Shown here one piece after another: positions 17,059-25,499 of a stretch of 64,000 nt of DNA (the stretch's first letter is position 1; each line of letters opens with the position of its first letter). Below the pieces are notes generated by a model. That model had not been told where the DNA came from. It worked only from the letters and a program-made list of their open reading frames with translations, and did no database searches. The stretch covers positions 1 through 64,000 of the forward strand of contig NZ_BAFZ01000119.1 of NCBI RefSeq assembly GCF_000308575.1, in the 5' to 3' direction. This DNA is from Nocardia exalbida NBRC 100660. GTDB lineage: Bacteria; Actinomycetota; Actinomycetes; Mycobacteriales; Mycobacteriaceae. A program made the translations under genes and the position numbers.

Positions 17059-17562
17059 TCACGACCGCTCCGCCAGCAGCGCGCGCAGCCGGATGCGGTT
17101 GATCTTGCCCAATTCTGTTCGCACGACTCGCCTTTCGGTCTCGGGATTATTGCGCAGCCGGGCGGCGAGCAGTGCGAGCAGCTCCTCGCCCGACTTTCCG
17201 CTCGCGCACACCAGATAGATGTGCCCGAATCGTTCCTCGTAAGCGCGGTTGCCCTCCGCGAGCGCCGCGCGCACCGCGTCGGCGGCTCCCGCCACCCCGG
17301 CCTGCTCCCGCGCCGAAGCCGCGGAATGCGGCCGCTCCCCGATCCTCGGATGCCCCGCCAAGGCCAGGTCGAGTTCGGACTCCGGCAGCCCGGCCAGCAC
17401 CTCGTCCGCCGCGTCGAGCAGCGCCTCGACACTGCGGTACGGACGGCCCGCGACCAGCGACCGCGCGAAGCCCGGCGACGAGCAGCAGCCGAGCACCGCC
17501 CGGTAGGCCGCGTCGCCGGACAGCGCGTCGAACGCCGCGATCCCGGGTCGCCGATCCGTCAT
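17059..17562 (-). CDS. uraD: OHCU decarboxylase
   Basis: A 167-residue 2-oxo-4-hydroxy-4-carboxy-5-ureidoimidazoline decarboxylase, producing S-allantoin. The fold signatures are AFDALSGDAAYRAVLGCCSSPGFARSLV near the start, the catalytic GHPRIGER, the AYEERFGHIYLVCASGKS segment and a final RRVVRTELGKINRIRL. The ATG at 17560-17562 begins MTDRRPGIAAFDAL; the longer frame upstream is not family-like. First gene of the operon 17562-14406, divergent from the MocA-like gene. Confidence 0.93.
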   Translation of the reverse strand: MTDRRPGIAAFDALSGDAAYRAVLGCCSSPGFARSLVAGRPYRSVEALLDAADEVLAGLPESELDLALAGHPRIGERPHSAASAREQAGVAGAADAVRAALAEGNRAYEERFGHIYLVCASGKSGEELLALLAARLRNNPETERRVVRTELGKINRIRLRALLAERS

Positions 17563-17681
17563 CGGACCAGCATCGGATAAGACCCCGTGAGCCGCCACCG
17601 GAAAGGGATGGATCACCTTCGGCGTGTCGCTCGCGGAAGCAGGTCCCGGCACCGGTTTCACCTCATGCGGCGCAGACCGCG

Positions 17682-17692
17682 CGGTATTACCG
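17682..17692. promoter_or_regulatory. Perfect palindrome before mocA-like start
   Basis: CGGTA-T-TACCG is a perfect palindrome seven bases before the ATG at 17700, in the divergent region between uraD and the MocA-like gene. It could be an operator or part of a -10 region. No second copy was noticed elsewhere in the window. Confidence 0.35.
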
Positions 17693-17699
17693 TTTAGCC

Positions 17700-18296
17700 A
17701 TGGCCGATCCTGATCGTCCCGCCGTCGCGCCCTGCGCCGGCGTCGTGCTCGCCGCGGGCGCGGGCACCCGCTACGGAAAACCCAAGGTGCTCGCCGAGGG
17801 CGGCGCCTGGCTGCGGGCGACCGTCACCGCGCTGCGCGACGGTGGCTGCGACCCGGTCATCGTGGTGCTCGGCGCGACCGGCCCGACGCCGCGAATCGTC
17901 GATCTGCCGCCGGGCGCGCGGCACGTGTGGGCCGCGGACTGGGCCACCGGTATGAGCGCATCGCTGCGGGCGGGCCTGATCGCCGCGGCGGGCACCCCCG
18001 CGCGTTACGCCGCGATCATGCCGGTGGACACCCCCGATGTCGGCGCCGACGTGGTCGCCCGGGTGCTCGCCGCCGCGCTGGCGTCCCCCAGCGGTCTGGC
18101 TCGCGCTGTGTTCCACAACACACCGGGGCACCCCGTTGTTATAGCCCACAAGCACTGGAATGCGGTTTGTGGGTCGGCAGCAGGAGATTCCGGCGCCCGC
18201 ACCTATTTGACCGGCAGAAAAGATATGGTGTGCGTCACGTGCGACGATTTGGCGACGGGCGTCGATCGTGACTTCCCGGCCACGACCGCACGGTGA
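17700..18296 (+). CDS. MocA/MobA-like nucleotidyltransferase (molybdenum cofactor)
   Basis: A 198-residue NTP-transferase of the MobA/MocA family. The nucleotide-binding start is GVVLAAGAGTRYGKPK. The magnesium site region is MPVDTPDVGADV and the late motif is NTPGHPVVIAHKHW. Such proteins add CMP or GMP to molybdopterin. Next to xanthine dehydrogenase and xdhC, the expected product is molybdopterin cytosine dinucleotide for XDH. It is 13 bases before xdhC. The ATG at 17700 gives the correct family N-terminus. Confidence 0.88.
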   Translation: MADPDRPAVAPCAGVVLAAGAGTRYGKPKVLAEGGAWLRATVTALRDGGCDPVIVVLGATGPTPRIVDLPPGARHVWAADWATGMSASLRAGLIAAAGTPARYAAIMPVDTPDVGADVVARVLAAALASPSGLARAVFHNTPGHPVVIAHKHWNAVCGSAAGDSGARTYLTGRKDMVCVTCDDLATGVDRDFPATTAR

Positions 18297-18309
18297 TCGG
18301 AGCTAGCTG

Positions 18310-19341
18310 ATGCGGGACATCGTCGACGACCTGTTGCGGGTGTGGCACTCGGGCCGGACCGGCGGACTCGGCACCATCGTGCGCACCGTGGGCGCCGCCC
18401 CGCTACCGGTGGGCTCGGCGATGCTGGTCGGTCCCGACGGGGGCGTCTACGGGTCGGTGGCCGCGGGCGGGCTGGAGGAGATCGCGTACGAGGCGGTACT
18501 CCAGGCGGCGCGCACCGGCCGTCGCGCGATGCACCGCTTCGGCGTGGCCGGCGGCCTGGAGGCGGGCGGGAACGGCGAGGCGATGATGGACGTCTTCACC
18601 GAGCCGTTCTCGCGAAGACACTTCCCGGAGTTCCCGGATGTCGCCGCCGAGATCGCGGCGCACCGCAGGGTCACCGTCTTCACGGTGGTCTGGAACTCCG
18701 ATGCCGACCTGATCGGCCAGCACCTGATCACCGACAAGAAACACGCCACCGAATTGGTCGCGCTACCGGATTCGGACGTCTTCGTCGCCTCGTTCGCCCC
18801 GCCACCGCGACTGCTCATCTTCGGCGCCAATTCCTTCGCCGCCGCACTCACCGTGCAGGCCGGGTTGCTCGGTTACCGGGTGACGATCTGCGACTCGCGC
18901 CCCAATTTCGCTACGCCGGAATCGTTTCCCGGCGCCGAAGTAGTGGTCGACTGGCCGCACCGCTACCTCAACACGTTGTCCGCGGCCGGCGAGATCGACA
19001 GCAGCACAGCCATAGTCGTGCTATCGCACGATCCCACGTTCGACATCCCGCTGCTCACCGTAGCGCTACGACTACCCGAGCTCGGGTATCTCGGCGCGAT
19101 GGGCTCCCGCCAGGTGCACATCCGGCGGATCGAGGATCTACAGGCGGGCGGTTTCGGTGCGGAGACGCTCGCACGGCTGCACTCGCCCGCCGGATTGGAC
19201 ATCGGCGCGCGCACCGCCCCCGAGATGGCCGTGGCGATCGCCGCAGAACTGCTGGCCGCCCGCGCCGCCCAACCGGTGCGAGCGGCCGATCCGTACAGCG
19301 GCGAGTTCCCGATCCCGTCGAGGACCGCTGTGGGAATCTGA
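18310..19341 (+). CDS. xdhC: XdhC-family xanthine dehydrogenase maturation protein
   Basis: A 343-residue XdhC/CoxI protein, a family that helps insert the sulfurated molybdenum cofactor into xanthine dehydrogenase. The N-terminal XdhC_CoxI part has GGLGTIVRTVGAAPLPVGSAML. The C-terminal Rossmann half has LLIFGANSFAAALTVQAGLLGYRVTICDSR and ELGYLGAMGSRQ. The usual GGC(V)E cysteine motif reads GSVAAGGLEE here, with the cysteine absent. It follows the mocA-like gene and meets the importer's binding-protein gene end to end (19341/19342). Confidence 0.9.
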   Translation: MRDIVDDLLRVWHSGRTGGLGTIVRTVGAAPLPVGSAMLVGPDGGVYGSVAAGGLEEIAYEAVLQAARTGRRAMHRFGVAGGLEAGGNGEAMMDVFTEPFSRRHFPEFPDVAAEIAAHRRVTVFTVVWNSDADLIGQHLITDKKHATELVALPDSDVFVASFAPPPRLLIFGANSFAAALTVQAGLLGYRVTICDSRPNFATPESFPGAEVVVDWPHRYLNTLSAAGEIDSSTAIVVLSHDPTFDIPLLTVALRLPELGYLGAMGSRQVHIRRIEDLQAGGFGAETLARLHSPAGLDIGARTAPEMAVAIAAELLAARAAQPVRAADPYSGEFPIPSRTAVGI

Positions 19342-20430
19342 TCATTTCAAGCCGGGGTTCTCGGCATACACCTCGCGCAGTACGGACAGGTCGAACAGCT
19401 GGGCGGCCTTGATATCTATCTTCGCGGCGCGCAGCGCGGCGATATTCTGCTCGATCAGCGCGTCGGTCATGGAGAGCAGACCATTGGCGGCCGTGTCGGC
19501 CGAGACCACCAGCTCGTTCTGAGCGCTCGCCTCCTTCGTCTGCTCGGCGAGATCGAGCTTCTGATCCTTGCCGTACACCTCGACCGCGAGCCGGGCCGAT
19601 TCGGCCGGGTCGGCCACCGCGTCCTTCCAGCCCTTGATCTCGGCGGCCAGGAACGCCTTCAGTTTGTCGCGCTCCTTGTCGATGGTGGACTGAGCGACCG
19701 TGAGCGTCTCCGCGACCAGCGGTAGATCGAAGTCCGCGAACAAGAAGTGCGTGTTCTGGAAGCCCTTCGCCGCCAGCGTGATCGGCTCATTGGTCACGTA
19801 GCTGACCCATCCGTCGACCTCACCGTTGGCCAGCGGGGTCGGATCGTATTGCGCGGGTACGACGGTGACATCGCCGGGCTTCAGCCCGTTGGCGGTGAGC
19901 AGCGCGTTGAAGATCAGCTGGTTGGTGTCCTGCACACCGATCTTGCGGCCCTTCATGTCCTGGGGCGACCTGATCGGTTTCGCGGCGGCGGACACGATCG
20001 CGAACGGATTCTTCTGATAGGTGGTGGCGACGATCTTGGCGGGCAGCCCCTCCAGGATCGCCGGTGCGGTGGTCTGCGGCGCGGACAGTCCCAGCCACAC
20101 CTTCCCGGTGTCCAATCCGGCCTCCACCGACGTGCTTGCCGCGCCGCCCGCGACGAGGTCGACCGAGCCGAAACCGGCTTCCTTGAAATAGCCTTTCGAG
20201 TCGGCGAAGTATTCGCCCGCGAATTCGATGTTCTTCAGCCAGGACAGCTGCACCGCGACGCTGCCGTATTTCGACCCGTCCTCGGTGGTGCCGCCCGACG
20301 AGCCGCCGGAATTCCCGCCGCAGGCGGCCAGCGCCCCCGCACCGCCGAGCGCGGCGCCGGCGAACGCGGAGTATCGGAGAAACGAGCGTCGGTTCAGGTG
20401 CCCGGACGTGGAGCGTTGCGCGGGTGTCAT
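19342..20430 (-). CDS. NMT1/THI5-like ABC transporter substrate-binding lipoprotein
   Basis: A 362-residue binding protein. The twin-arginine signal NRRSFLRY is followed by a hydrophobic stretch and lipobox LAAC (Cys37), so it is a Tat-exported lipoprotein. The mature part has VQLSWLKNIEFAGEYFADSKGYF and the GGAASTSVEAG region of the NMT1 fold used for pyrimidine-like and related small heterocycles. It is the last gene of the operon 22916-19342. The promoter element shared with the xdh operon suggests a purine or ureide ligand, which is inferred. Confidence 0.9.
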   Translation of the reverse strand: MTPAQRSTSGHLNRRSFLRYSAFAGAALGGAGALAACGGNSGGSSGGTTEDGSKYGSVAVQLSWLKNIEFAGEYFADSKGYFKEAGFGSVDLVAGGAASTSVEAGLDTGKVWLGLSAPQTTAPAILEGLPAKIVATTYQKNPFAIVSAAAKPIRSPQDMKGRKIGVQDTNQLIFNALLTANGLKPGDVTVVPAQYDPTPLANGEVDGWVSYVTNEPITLAAKGFQNTHFLFADFDLPLVAETLTVAQSTIDKERDKLKAFLAAEIKGWKDAVADPAESARLAVEVYGKDQKLDLAEQTKEASAQNELVVSADTAANGLLSMTDALIEQNIAALRAAKIDIKAAQLFDLSVLREVYAENPGLK

Positions 20431-20522
20431 GGGCCGAATCTAGGTGCAGCGCGTTTCATTTTCTTTACTTTGGCGTTCCGAGCGAGAATTCGCCTGTACT
20501 TCGCCGGGGCGGGGTCGTTCGG

Positions 20523-21320
20523 TCAGAGTCGTCCCGCTTCCGGTCCGAACCGCGCGAGCACGAGGTTCTCGACGACGCCGACGATCGCGTAGAGCACCAC
20601 CGAGACCAGCGTGACGATGACGATCGAGGCCCACAACTTGCTGTACTGGAACGTCGGGATCGCCCGGATCAGGCTGGCGCCAAGACCGGTGCCGCTGCCG
20701 AGCCACTCCCCCAGCAACGCGCCGATCAGCGCGCCCGGCACCGAGATCCGCGCCGCGGCGAACACCGAAGGCAGCGCCGCGGGCACGGCCACCATGCGCA
20801 ACCCGGTCCAGCGGGAACCGCCGTACGCGGCCACCAGCTCCAGCGCCTGCCGCGGCGCGGCGCGCAACCCCGCCGTGATCATGACCAAGGCGGGGAAGAA
20901 CACCACGATCGCGGCGAGCACCGCGACCCCGGCCAGGCCACGGCCGAACACCAGCACGATGATCGGCGTGAGCGCCACCAGCGGCACGGAGCGCAGCAGC
21001 ATCGCCACCGGGAGGAAGGTCTGCTCCACCGCGGCGAACGACACGAACAGCGCCGCGACCACCAGCGCGGCGAGCATCCCCGCACCGAACCCGATGGCCG
21101 CGTCGCGCAACGTGATCTGCAAGTCGTCCAGGATCGCCTGCCGCGCGGTGGTGGCGTTGGGCGCCGTCACCAAGTAGGTCCAGATATCGCCGGGTGTCTT
21201 GCCGACCCGCGGACCGACCTGCGGGAACGCCCTGAGGAAGACGTACCAGATCGCCAGCATCAGCAACAGCGAGGTGCCCAGCGGGAACAGGAAGATCCCG
21301 ATCCGTCGCAGGAGGTTCAT
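20523..21320 (-). CDS. ABC transporter permease (NMT1-type importer), second copy
   Basis: A 265-residue BPD_transp_1 permease with about six membrane segments and the EAA-like loop ALELVAAYGGSRWTGLRMVAVPAALPSVFAA that contacts the ATPase. The ATG at 21318-21320 overlaps the stop of the first permease (ATGA). A long frame reading upstream through that gene is an artefact. A 92-base gap precedes the binding-protein gene. Confidence 0.9.
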   Translation of the reverse strand: MNLLRRIGIFLFPLGTSLLLMLAIWYVFLRAFPQVGPRVGKTPGDIWTYLVTAPNATTARQAILDDLQITLRDAAIGFGAGMLAALVVAALFVSFAAVEQTFLPVAMLLRSVPLVALTPIIVLVFGRGLAGVAVLAAIVVFFPALVMITAGLRAAPRQALELVAAYGGSRWTGLRMVAVPAALPSVFAAARISVPGALIGALLGEWLGSGTGLGASLIRAIPTFQYSKLWASIVIVTLVSVVLYAIVGVVENLVLARFGPEAGRL

Positions 21321-22063
21321 CGCGCCTCCCGCCCGGTCCAGGGCGCGGCCAGCCGGGCGGCCAGCGCCACCAGCGCGTAGCCGAGTCCGGCCAGCGCCGC
21401 GGCGGCCAGCGCCATGCCCCAGGTGCGTGGCACGTTGTAGGAGGTCTGCGCCGCGGTCAGCGCCACCCCGATTCCGCTGTCCACGCCGCCGAGGTACTCG
21501 CCGATGATCGCGCCGAGCACGGCCGACGGCGCGGCGATCTTCAACGCCGCGAACGTGCTCGGCAGCGCCGAGATCGCCTGCACCCGGTACAGCTGCTGCC
21601 AGCGCCCGCCACCGTAGGCGCGCACCAGGTCCAGGCTGGTCCGGTCGGCCGAGCGCAACCCGGCGACGGTGCCGACCATCGTGGTGAAGAAGCAGTACAT
21701 CGCGGCGAGGAACACCGTCGGGGTGCGTCCGCCGAAGACCACCAGGATGATCGGGCCCAGCGCGAGCAGCGGCGTGCAGTAGCTCAGGATCGCCAGCTGG
21801 GTGGCCAGCGACTCGATCGGCGGGACCAGCACGATCAGGACGGCCAGCGCGATGGCCAGGCCGTTGCCCCAGACGAATCCCTGCAGCGCGCCGAGCGCGG
21901 TGATCCGGAAATTGGGGCCGTACAGGTCCCACCCGTCGGTGTACATGGTGTGCAGCACCTGCCAGGGGCTGGGTATGGTGCCGCCCGCGACCTCGAACGC
22001 CGCGAGAGCCCACCACACCGCGACCAGCCCGAGTACGCCGAGCACGCCTGCGAAGCGCTTCAT
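21317..22063 (-). CDS. ABC transporter permease (NMT1-type importer), first copy
   Basis: A 248-residue inner-membrane permease of the same family, with the coupling loop SLDLVRAYGGGRWQQLYRVQ and about six hydrophobic helices. It probably forms a heterodimer with the next permease; the two-permease layout is common in NMT1-type importers of actinomycetes. It follows the ATPase gene after 49 bases. Confidence 0.9.
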   Translation of the reverse strand: MKRFAGVLGVLGLVAVWWALAAFEVAGGTIPSPWQVLHTMYTDGWDLYGPNFRITALGALQGFVWGNGLAIALAVLIVLVPPIESLATQLAILSYCTPLLALGPIILVVFGGRTPTVFLAAMYCFFTTMVGTVAGLRSADRTSLDLVRAYGGGRWQQLYRVQAISALPSTFAALKIAAPSAVLGAIIGEYLGGVDSGIGVALTAAQTSYNVPRTWGMALAAAALAGLGYALVALAARLAAPWTGREAR

Positions 22064-22112
22064 GCCGCACCACCCGTTCGACGGATGCGGCGCGCGAGCG
22101 GTTGCGGTGCGT

Positions 22113-22916
22113 TCACGCGACTCCTCCCTTTCCCGACTTCCCGAACAGCAGCTCCGACAGATAGTCGTGCAGCTTGTGGAACTCCGGTGTTCGCATCATC
22201 TCCGGCAGCCGGGGGCGCGGCAGATCGATCTCGACCAGCTCCAGCACCCGCCCCGGCCGCGGGCTCAGCACGGCCACCACATCGGACAGGAACACCGCCT
22301 CCGCGATGCCGTGGGTGACCATCAGCGTCGTCGCGGGTTTCTCGGTCCAGATCCGCAGCAACTCCAGATTGAGCCGCTGCCTGGTCATGTCGTCGAGCGC
22401 CCCGAACGGTTCGTCCAGCAGCAGCACGGTCGGCTTCACCACCAGCGCCCGCGCGATCGAGACGCGCTGGCGCATACCGCCCGACAGCTGCGCGGGCTTG
22501 GCCTTCTCGAAGCCGTCCAGTCCGACCAGGCGGATCAGGTCATCGATCTGCCCCTGCTCCGGCTTGATCCCCGCGACCTGCAACGGCAGCGCGATATTCG
22601 AGGCCACCGACCGCCACGGCAGCAGCGCCGAATCCTGGAACGCGATGCCGAGCCCGTGCCTGCCGCGCAGTTGCGCGGGCGTCATGCCATCGATCAGCGC
22701 CGTGCCCGCGGTCGGCGCCTCCAGGCCCGCGAGAATCCGCAGCACAGTCGACTTGCCGCAGCCGGACGGGCCGAGCAGCGACAGGAACGTGCCCTGCTCG
22801 GTGTGCAGATCGACGCTCGCCAACGCCTGCACGGTTTTCCGCCCGACCCGGAAGGTCTTGGTCAATCCGCTGAGATGAATTCCGGTCCCCCCGGCGGTGC
22901 CGCTCTCCGTGCTCAT
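22113..22916 (-). CDS. ABC transporter ATP-binding protein (NMT1-type importer)
   Basis: A 267-residue ATPase of the SsuB/TauB/ThiZ type. Walker A is LLGPSGCGKSTVLR, the Q-loop is FQDSALLPWRSV, the signature is LSGGMRQRVSIARAL, Walker B is VLLLDEPFGALDD and the H-loop is TLMVTHGIAEAV. It is first in the operon. The ATG at 22914-22916 lies a few bases downstream of a -10-like TATCGT, so the message may be leaderless. Confidence 0.93.
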   Translation of the reverse strand: MSTESGTAGGTGIHLSGLTKTFRVGRKTVQALASVDLHTEQGTFLSLLGPSGCGKSTVLRILAGLEAPTAGTALIDGMTPAQLRGRHGLGIAFQDSALLPWRSVASNIALPLQVAGIKPEQGQIDDLIRLVGLDGFEKAKPAQLSGGMRQRVSIARALVVKPTVLLLDEPFGALDDMTRQRLNLELLRIWTEKPATTLMVTHGIAEAVFLSDVVAVLSPRPGRVLELVEIDLPRPRLPEMMRTPEFHKLHDYLSELLFGKSGKGGVA

Positions 22917-22920
22917 GACG

Positions 22921-22986
22921 GCCACGATAAGAGCACCTCATTGCACGGACATTGCGAATCGCGTCGCCGGATTGCGCAATCGTTAC
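22921..22986 (-). promoter_or_regulatory. Purine promoter/operator block B (importer operon)
   Basis: On the plus strand, ATTGC motifs begin at 22940, 22951 and 22971. The last lies in the perfect 12-bp palindrome GATTGCGCAATC (22970-22981), followed by CGTTAC (22981-22986). A -10-like TATCGT (plus-strand ACGATA, 22924-22929) faces the ATPase gene. In both blocks the first ATTGC-type motif starts exactly 16 bases from the start of the -10-like hexamer, and the next starts 11 bases further on. The third is 20 bases further here and 21 in block A. Confidence 0.65.
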
Positions 22987-23070
22987 GGTCCGCACCGAGC
23001 GCGGCGGGGGGATTTCGAATCGGGGCGAGCCGATCGGATGAGATACGCTCCGCCGCGGGTTACACGACAG

Positions 23071-23760
23071 GTGAACCCGATCCCCACGCTGCTCGACGCC
23101 AAGCTGCACATCGCGGGCTCGGAGATCCTCTGGCGCGAAGTGATCGGCAACGGCTTCGGCTTGGCCTCCGCGATCGGTGGCATGCGGCGGCGCGTGTGGG
23201 CCTGGCCGGTCGGCATCGCCGGGAACGCGCTGCTGTTCACCGTGTTCGTGGGCGGGGTTTTCCACACCCCGCAGCAATTGAATATGGCCGGGCAGGCCGG
23301 ACGTCAGCTGATGTTCGTCGCGGTCAGCGTCTACGGCTGGTGGAGCTGGCACCGGCACGCGGCGCGCGAGACCGGGCTGGAGCACCGCGGCGTCGACCCG
23401 CGCTGGGCGGGCGGGCGCGAGCGGGTCGCTCTTGTAGCGGCGATGCTCGCGGGCACGGTGGTGTTCGCGCAGCTCTTCGCGTGGCTGGATTCGTACGGCC
23501 CGTGGGCCGAGGCGTGGATCTTCACCGGCTCGGTGCTTGCCACCTACGGCATGGCCCGGGGGCTGGCCGAATTCTGGTTGATCTGGATCGCGGTGGACCT
23601 GGTCGGCATTCCGCTGCTGGTGCGGGCGGGCTACTACCCGTCGGCCGCCCTGTATCTGGTCTACGCGGGCTTCGTGGCCTGGGGGTTCCTGGTCTGGCGG
23701 CGCGGCATCCGCCCCGCCGCCGCGGTTCCGCGGCCGCAGGCGCCGGCCACCGCGAACTAG
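23071..23760 (+). CDS. pnuC: PnuC-like nicotinamide riboside/nucleoside transporter
   Basis: A 229-residue membrane protein with about seven hydrophobic helices and the PnuC family pattern: EILWREVIGNGFGLASA at the start, then VSVYGWWSWHRH, and a late LIWIAVDLVGIPL...LYLVYAGFVAWGF. PnuC proteins are facilitators for vitamin-like nucleosides, trapped by phosphorylation. The GTG at 23071 gives the usual family start; an ATG at 23038 would add 11 residues. It is divergent from the importer operon, across promoter block B. Confidence 0.85.
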   Translation: MNPIPTLLDAKLHIAGSEILWREVIGNGFGLASAIGGMRRRVWAWPVGIAGNALLFTVFVGGVFHTPQQLNMAGQAGRQLMFVAVSVYGWWSWHRHAARETGLEHRGVDPRWAGGRERVALVAAMLAGTVVFAQLFAWLDSYGPWAEAWIFTGSVLATYGMARGLAEFWLIWIAVDLVGIPLLVRAGYYPSAALYLVYAGFVAWGFLVWRRGIRPAAAVPRPQAPATAN

Positions 23761-23766
23761 ATCCGC

Positions 23767-24558
23767 CTACACCACGTCGACCCGCACGCCCGCCGCGCGG
23801 ATCGTCTCCACCGCCGCCGGATTCGCGTCGGTGTCGGTGACCAGCACCTGCACCTGCTCGATGCCGCAGATGCGGGCCAGCGCGGTGCGCTCGAGCTTTT
23901 CGCCGGTGGCCACCACCATCACCCGGCCGGAACGCCGCACCATCTCGGTGGTCACCCCGGCCTCGTCGATATGCCTGCACTGGGCGCCACCCGCGACGGA
24001 GATCGCGTTCACGCCGAGCACGAGTTCGTCGAGCCGCAATTCGGCCAGCGCCCGTTCGGCCAGCGGCCCGTGCAATTCGTAGGACTCCCGCCGGGCCACC
24101 CCGCCGAGGACGATCGTGCGCATGTGCGGCCGCAGCACCATCTCCCCCGCGATGTTCAGCGCGTTGGTCACGAGGGTCAGCCGCTCGTCCCCGGCCGACC
24201 CGAGATCCGTGCGCCCGGCCAGCGCCCTGGCCACCGCCGTGGTGGTGGTGCCGCCGTTCATCCCCACCACCGCGTGCGGATCGACCAGGGACGCCGCGTG
24301 TTCGGCGATGCGCTGCTTGGCCTCGCCCGCACTCTGCCGGTACCGCGCGGGCAGGTCGTAGGCCACCGTGGTCGCCACCACGCCGCCGTGCGTCCTGGTG
24401 GCCAGCTGTTGTTCGGCGAGCGCGGTGAAGTCCCGGCGCACCGTCGCGGCGGATACGCCGAGCCGATCGGCGGCCTCCTCCACCGAGAGCCGCCCGGATT
24501 CGGCGAGCAGCTCCAGCAACCGATTCCACCGTTGCGGACGATCCGTCGGTCCGGTCAT
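23767..24558 (-). CDS. DeoR-family transcriptional regulator (AgaR-like)
   Basis: A 263-residue regulator. The N-terminal HTH reads RLSVEEAADRLGVSAATVRRDF and the sugar-phosphate-sensing C-terminal half has MNGGTTTTAVARAL and TLVTNALNIAGEMV. The ATG at 24556-24558 gives the family start. It lies at the edge of the amino-sugar island; AgaR-type DeoR proteins repress such genes until a sugar phosphate binds. The inverted repeat at 28619-28645 is a candidate target. It converges with pnuC after six bases. Confidence 0.85.
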   Translation of the reverse strand: MTGPTDRPQRWNRLLELLAESGRLSVEEAADRLGVSAATVRRDFTALAEQQLATRTHGGVVATTVAYDLPARYRQSAGEAKQRIAEHAASLVDPHAVVGMNGGTTTTAVARALAGRTDLGSAGDERLTLVTNALNIAGEMVLRPHMRTIVLGGVARRESYELHGPLAERALAELRLDELVLGVNAISVAGGAQCRHIDEAGVTTEMVRRSGRVMVVATGEKLERTALARICGIEQVQVLVTDTDANPAAVETIRAAGVRVDVV

Positions 24559-24669
24559 CTCACACCGCCCCCGTCGCGCGGGAAACCTGCTGTTTCGGCG
24601 AGCACGCGAACAATATGACCACACGCGCGTGCCGCTCGGAGCGATCCCCCACGACCGAGGCGGACAGGC

Positions 24670-25407
24670 TCAGGACACATCGGCCTCGACTGTGGACCGC
24701 TCCTGCCGCGCGAGGGGAATCCGTCCGGCCCCGTCTTCCGTCGGCGGATCGACCCGCGTGCCGGAGAGACCGGAATTCACGAAGTAGGCGATCTCCGCGC
24801 AGATCTCGTCCAGGCTCACCGTCGCCCCCGGCTCCGTACCCTGCACCAACTCCTGGGCGAGCGAGGTGACCGCGCCGATCACGGCCAGCGCGAAGAGATC
24901 GAAACGCCGCGGGCCGGTCTCGCCCCGGCCGACGGCGCGCTCGGCCTCGCTGATCAGCAACGCCGACAGCAAGTGACGCTGCTGCCTGCGCCACTCCTCC
25001 ACCGCGGCGCTCACGCCGACCACCTCGACATAACACACTCGCGCGCACCGGGCATCGGCACACGTGACGCCCAGGTACGCCCGGAAACTCGCCACCACGC
25101 GTACGGGCAAGGGCTCGTTCTCGGTCGCCGCAAGGGCGGCGAGCGCGTATTCCAGCGCGCGGGAGGTGATGCGATTCGCCAAGGCGATGAGCAGAGCCTC
25201 CCTGCTGCCCATGTCCTCGTAGAAACTGCGCGTGGAGACGTTCGCCAGGGCGCAGAGCCGTTCGATCGAGGTGGCCGCGTAACCCTGGGTGCCGAATAGT
25301 TCGAGGGCGGCGTCGATCAGGCGGGTCTGCCGTTGGGCAACCCGCTGTTCCTTGGACAGCCCGCCGTAGCTGCGACCGTCCTTGGGTCCGTGATCCCGCC
25401 GTGTCAC
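24670..25407 (-). CDS. TetR-family transcriptional regulator
   Basis: A 245-residue protein. The TetR HTH is LIDAALELFGTQGYAATSIERLCALANVSTRSFYEDMGSREAL (written across residues ~30-72), followed by an all-helical ligand domain with a cysteine-rich TCADARCARVCYVE segment. It lies between the DeoR gene and the sugar ABC permease genes on the same strand, and a 111-base gap separates its 3' end from the DeoR start. Ligand and targets are not evident. Confidence 0.88.
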   Translation of the reverse strand: MTRRDHGPKDGRSYGGLSKEQRVAQRQTRLIDAALELFGTQGYAATSIERLCALANVSTRSFYEDMGSREALLIALANRITSRALEYALAALAATENEPLPVRVVASFRAYLGVTCADARCARVCYVEVVGVSAAVEEWRRQQRHLLSALLISEAERAVGRGETGPRRFDLFALAVIGAVTSLAQELVQGTEPGATVSLDEICAEIAYFVNSGLSGTRVDPPTEDGAGRIPLARQERSTVEADVS

Positions 25408-25499
25408 CGTTAGATGCTACCGCGCGGTTACCTTCCCCCAGCGCGTCGAGCGCTGGTGCCGTGGCGATTCCGTCGTCCGGGCGGTCCTGCGCTCGCATG

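Noticed and set aside
20523..22073. 516-residue fused permease frame
   Set aside because: The upstream half is an out-of-frame reading of the first permease; two separate permeases overlap by ATGA.
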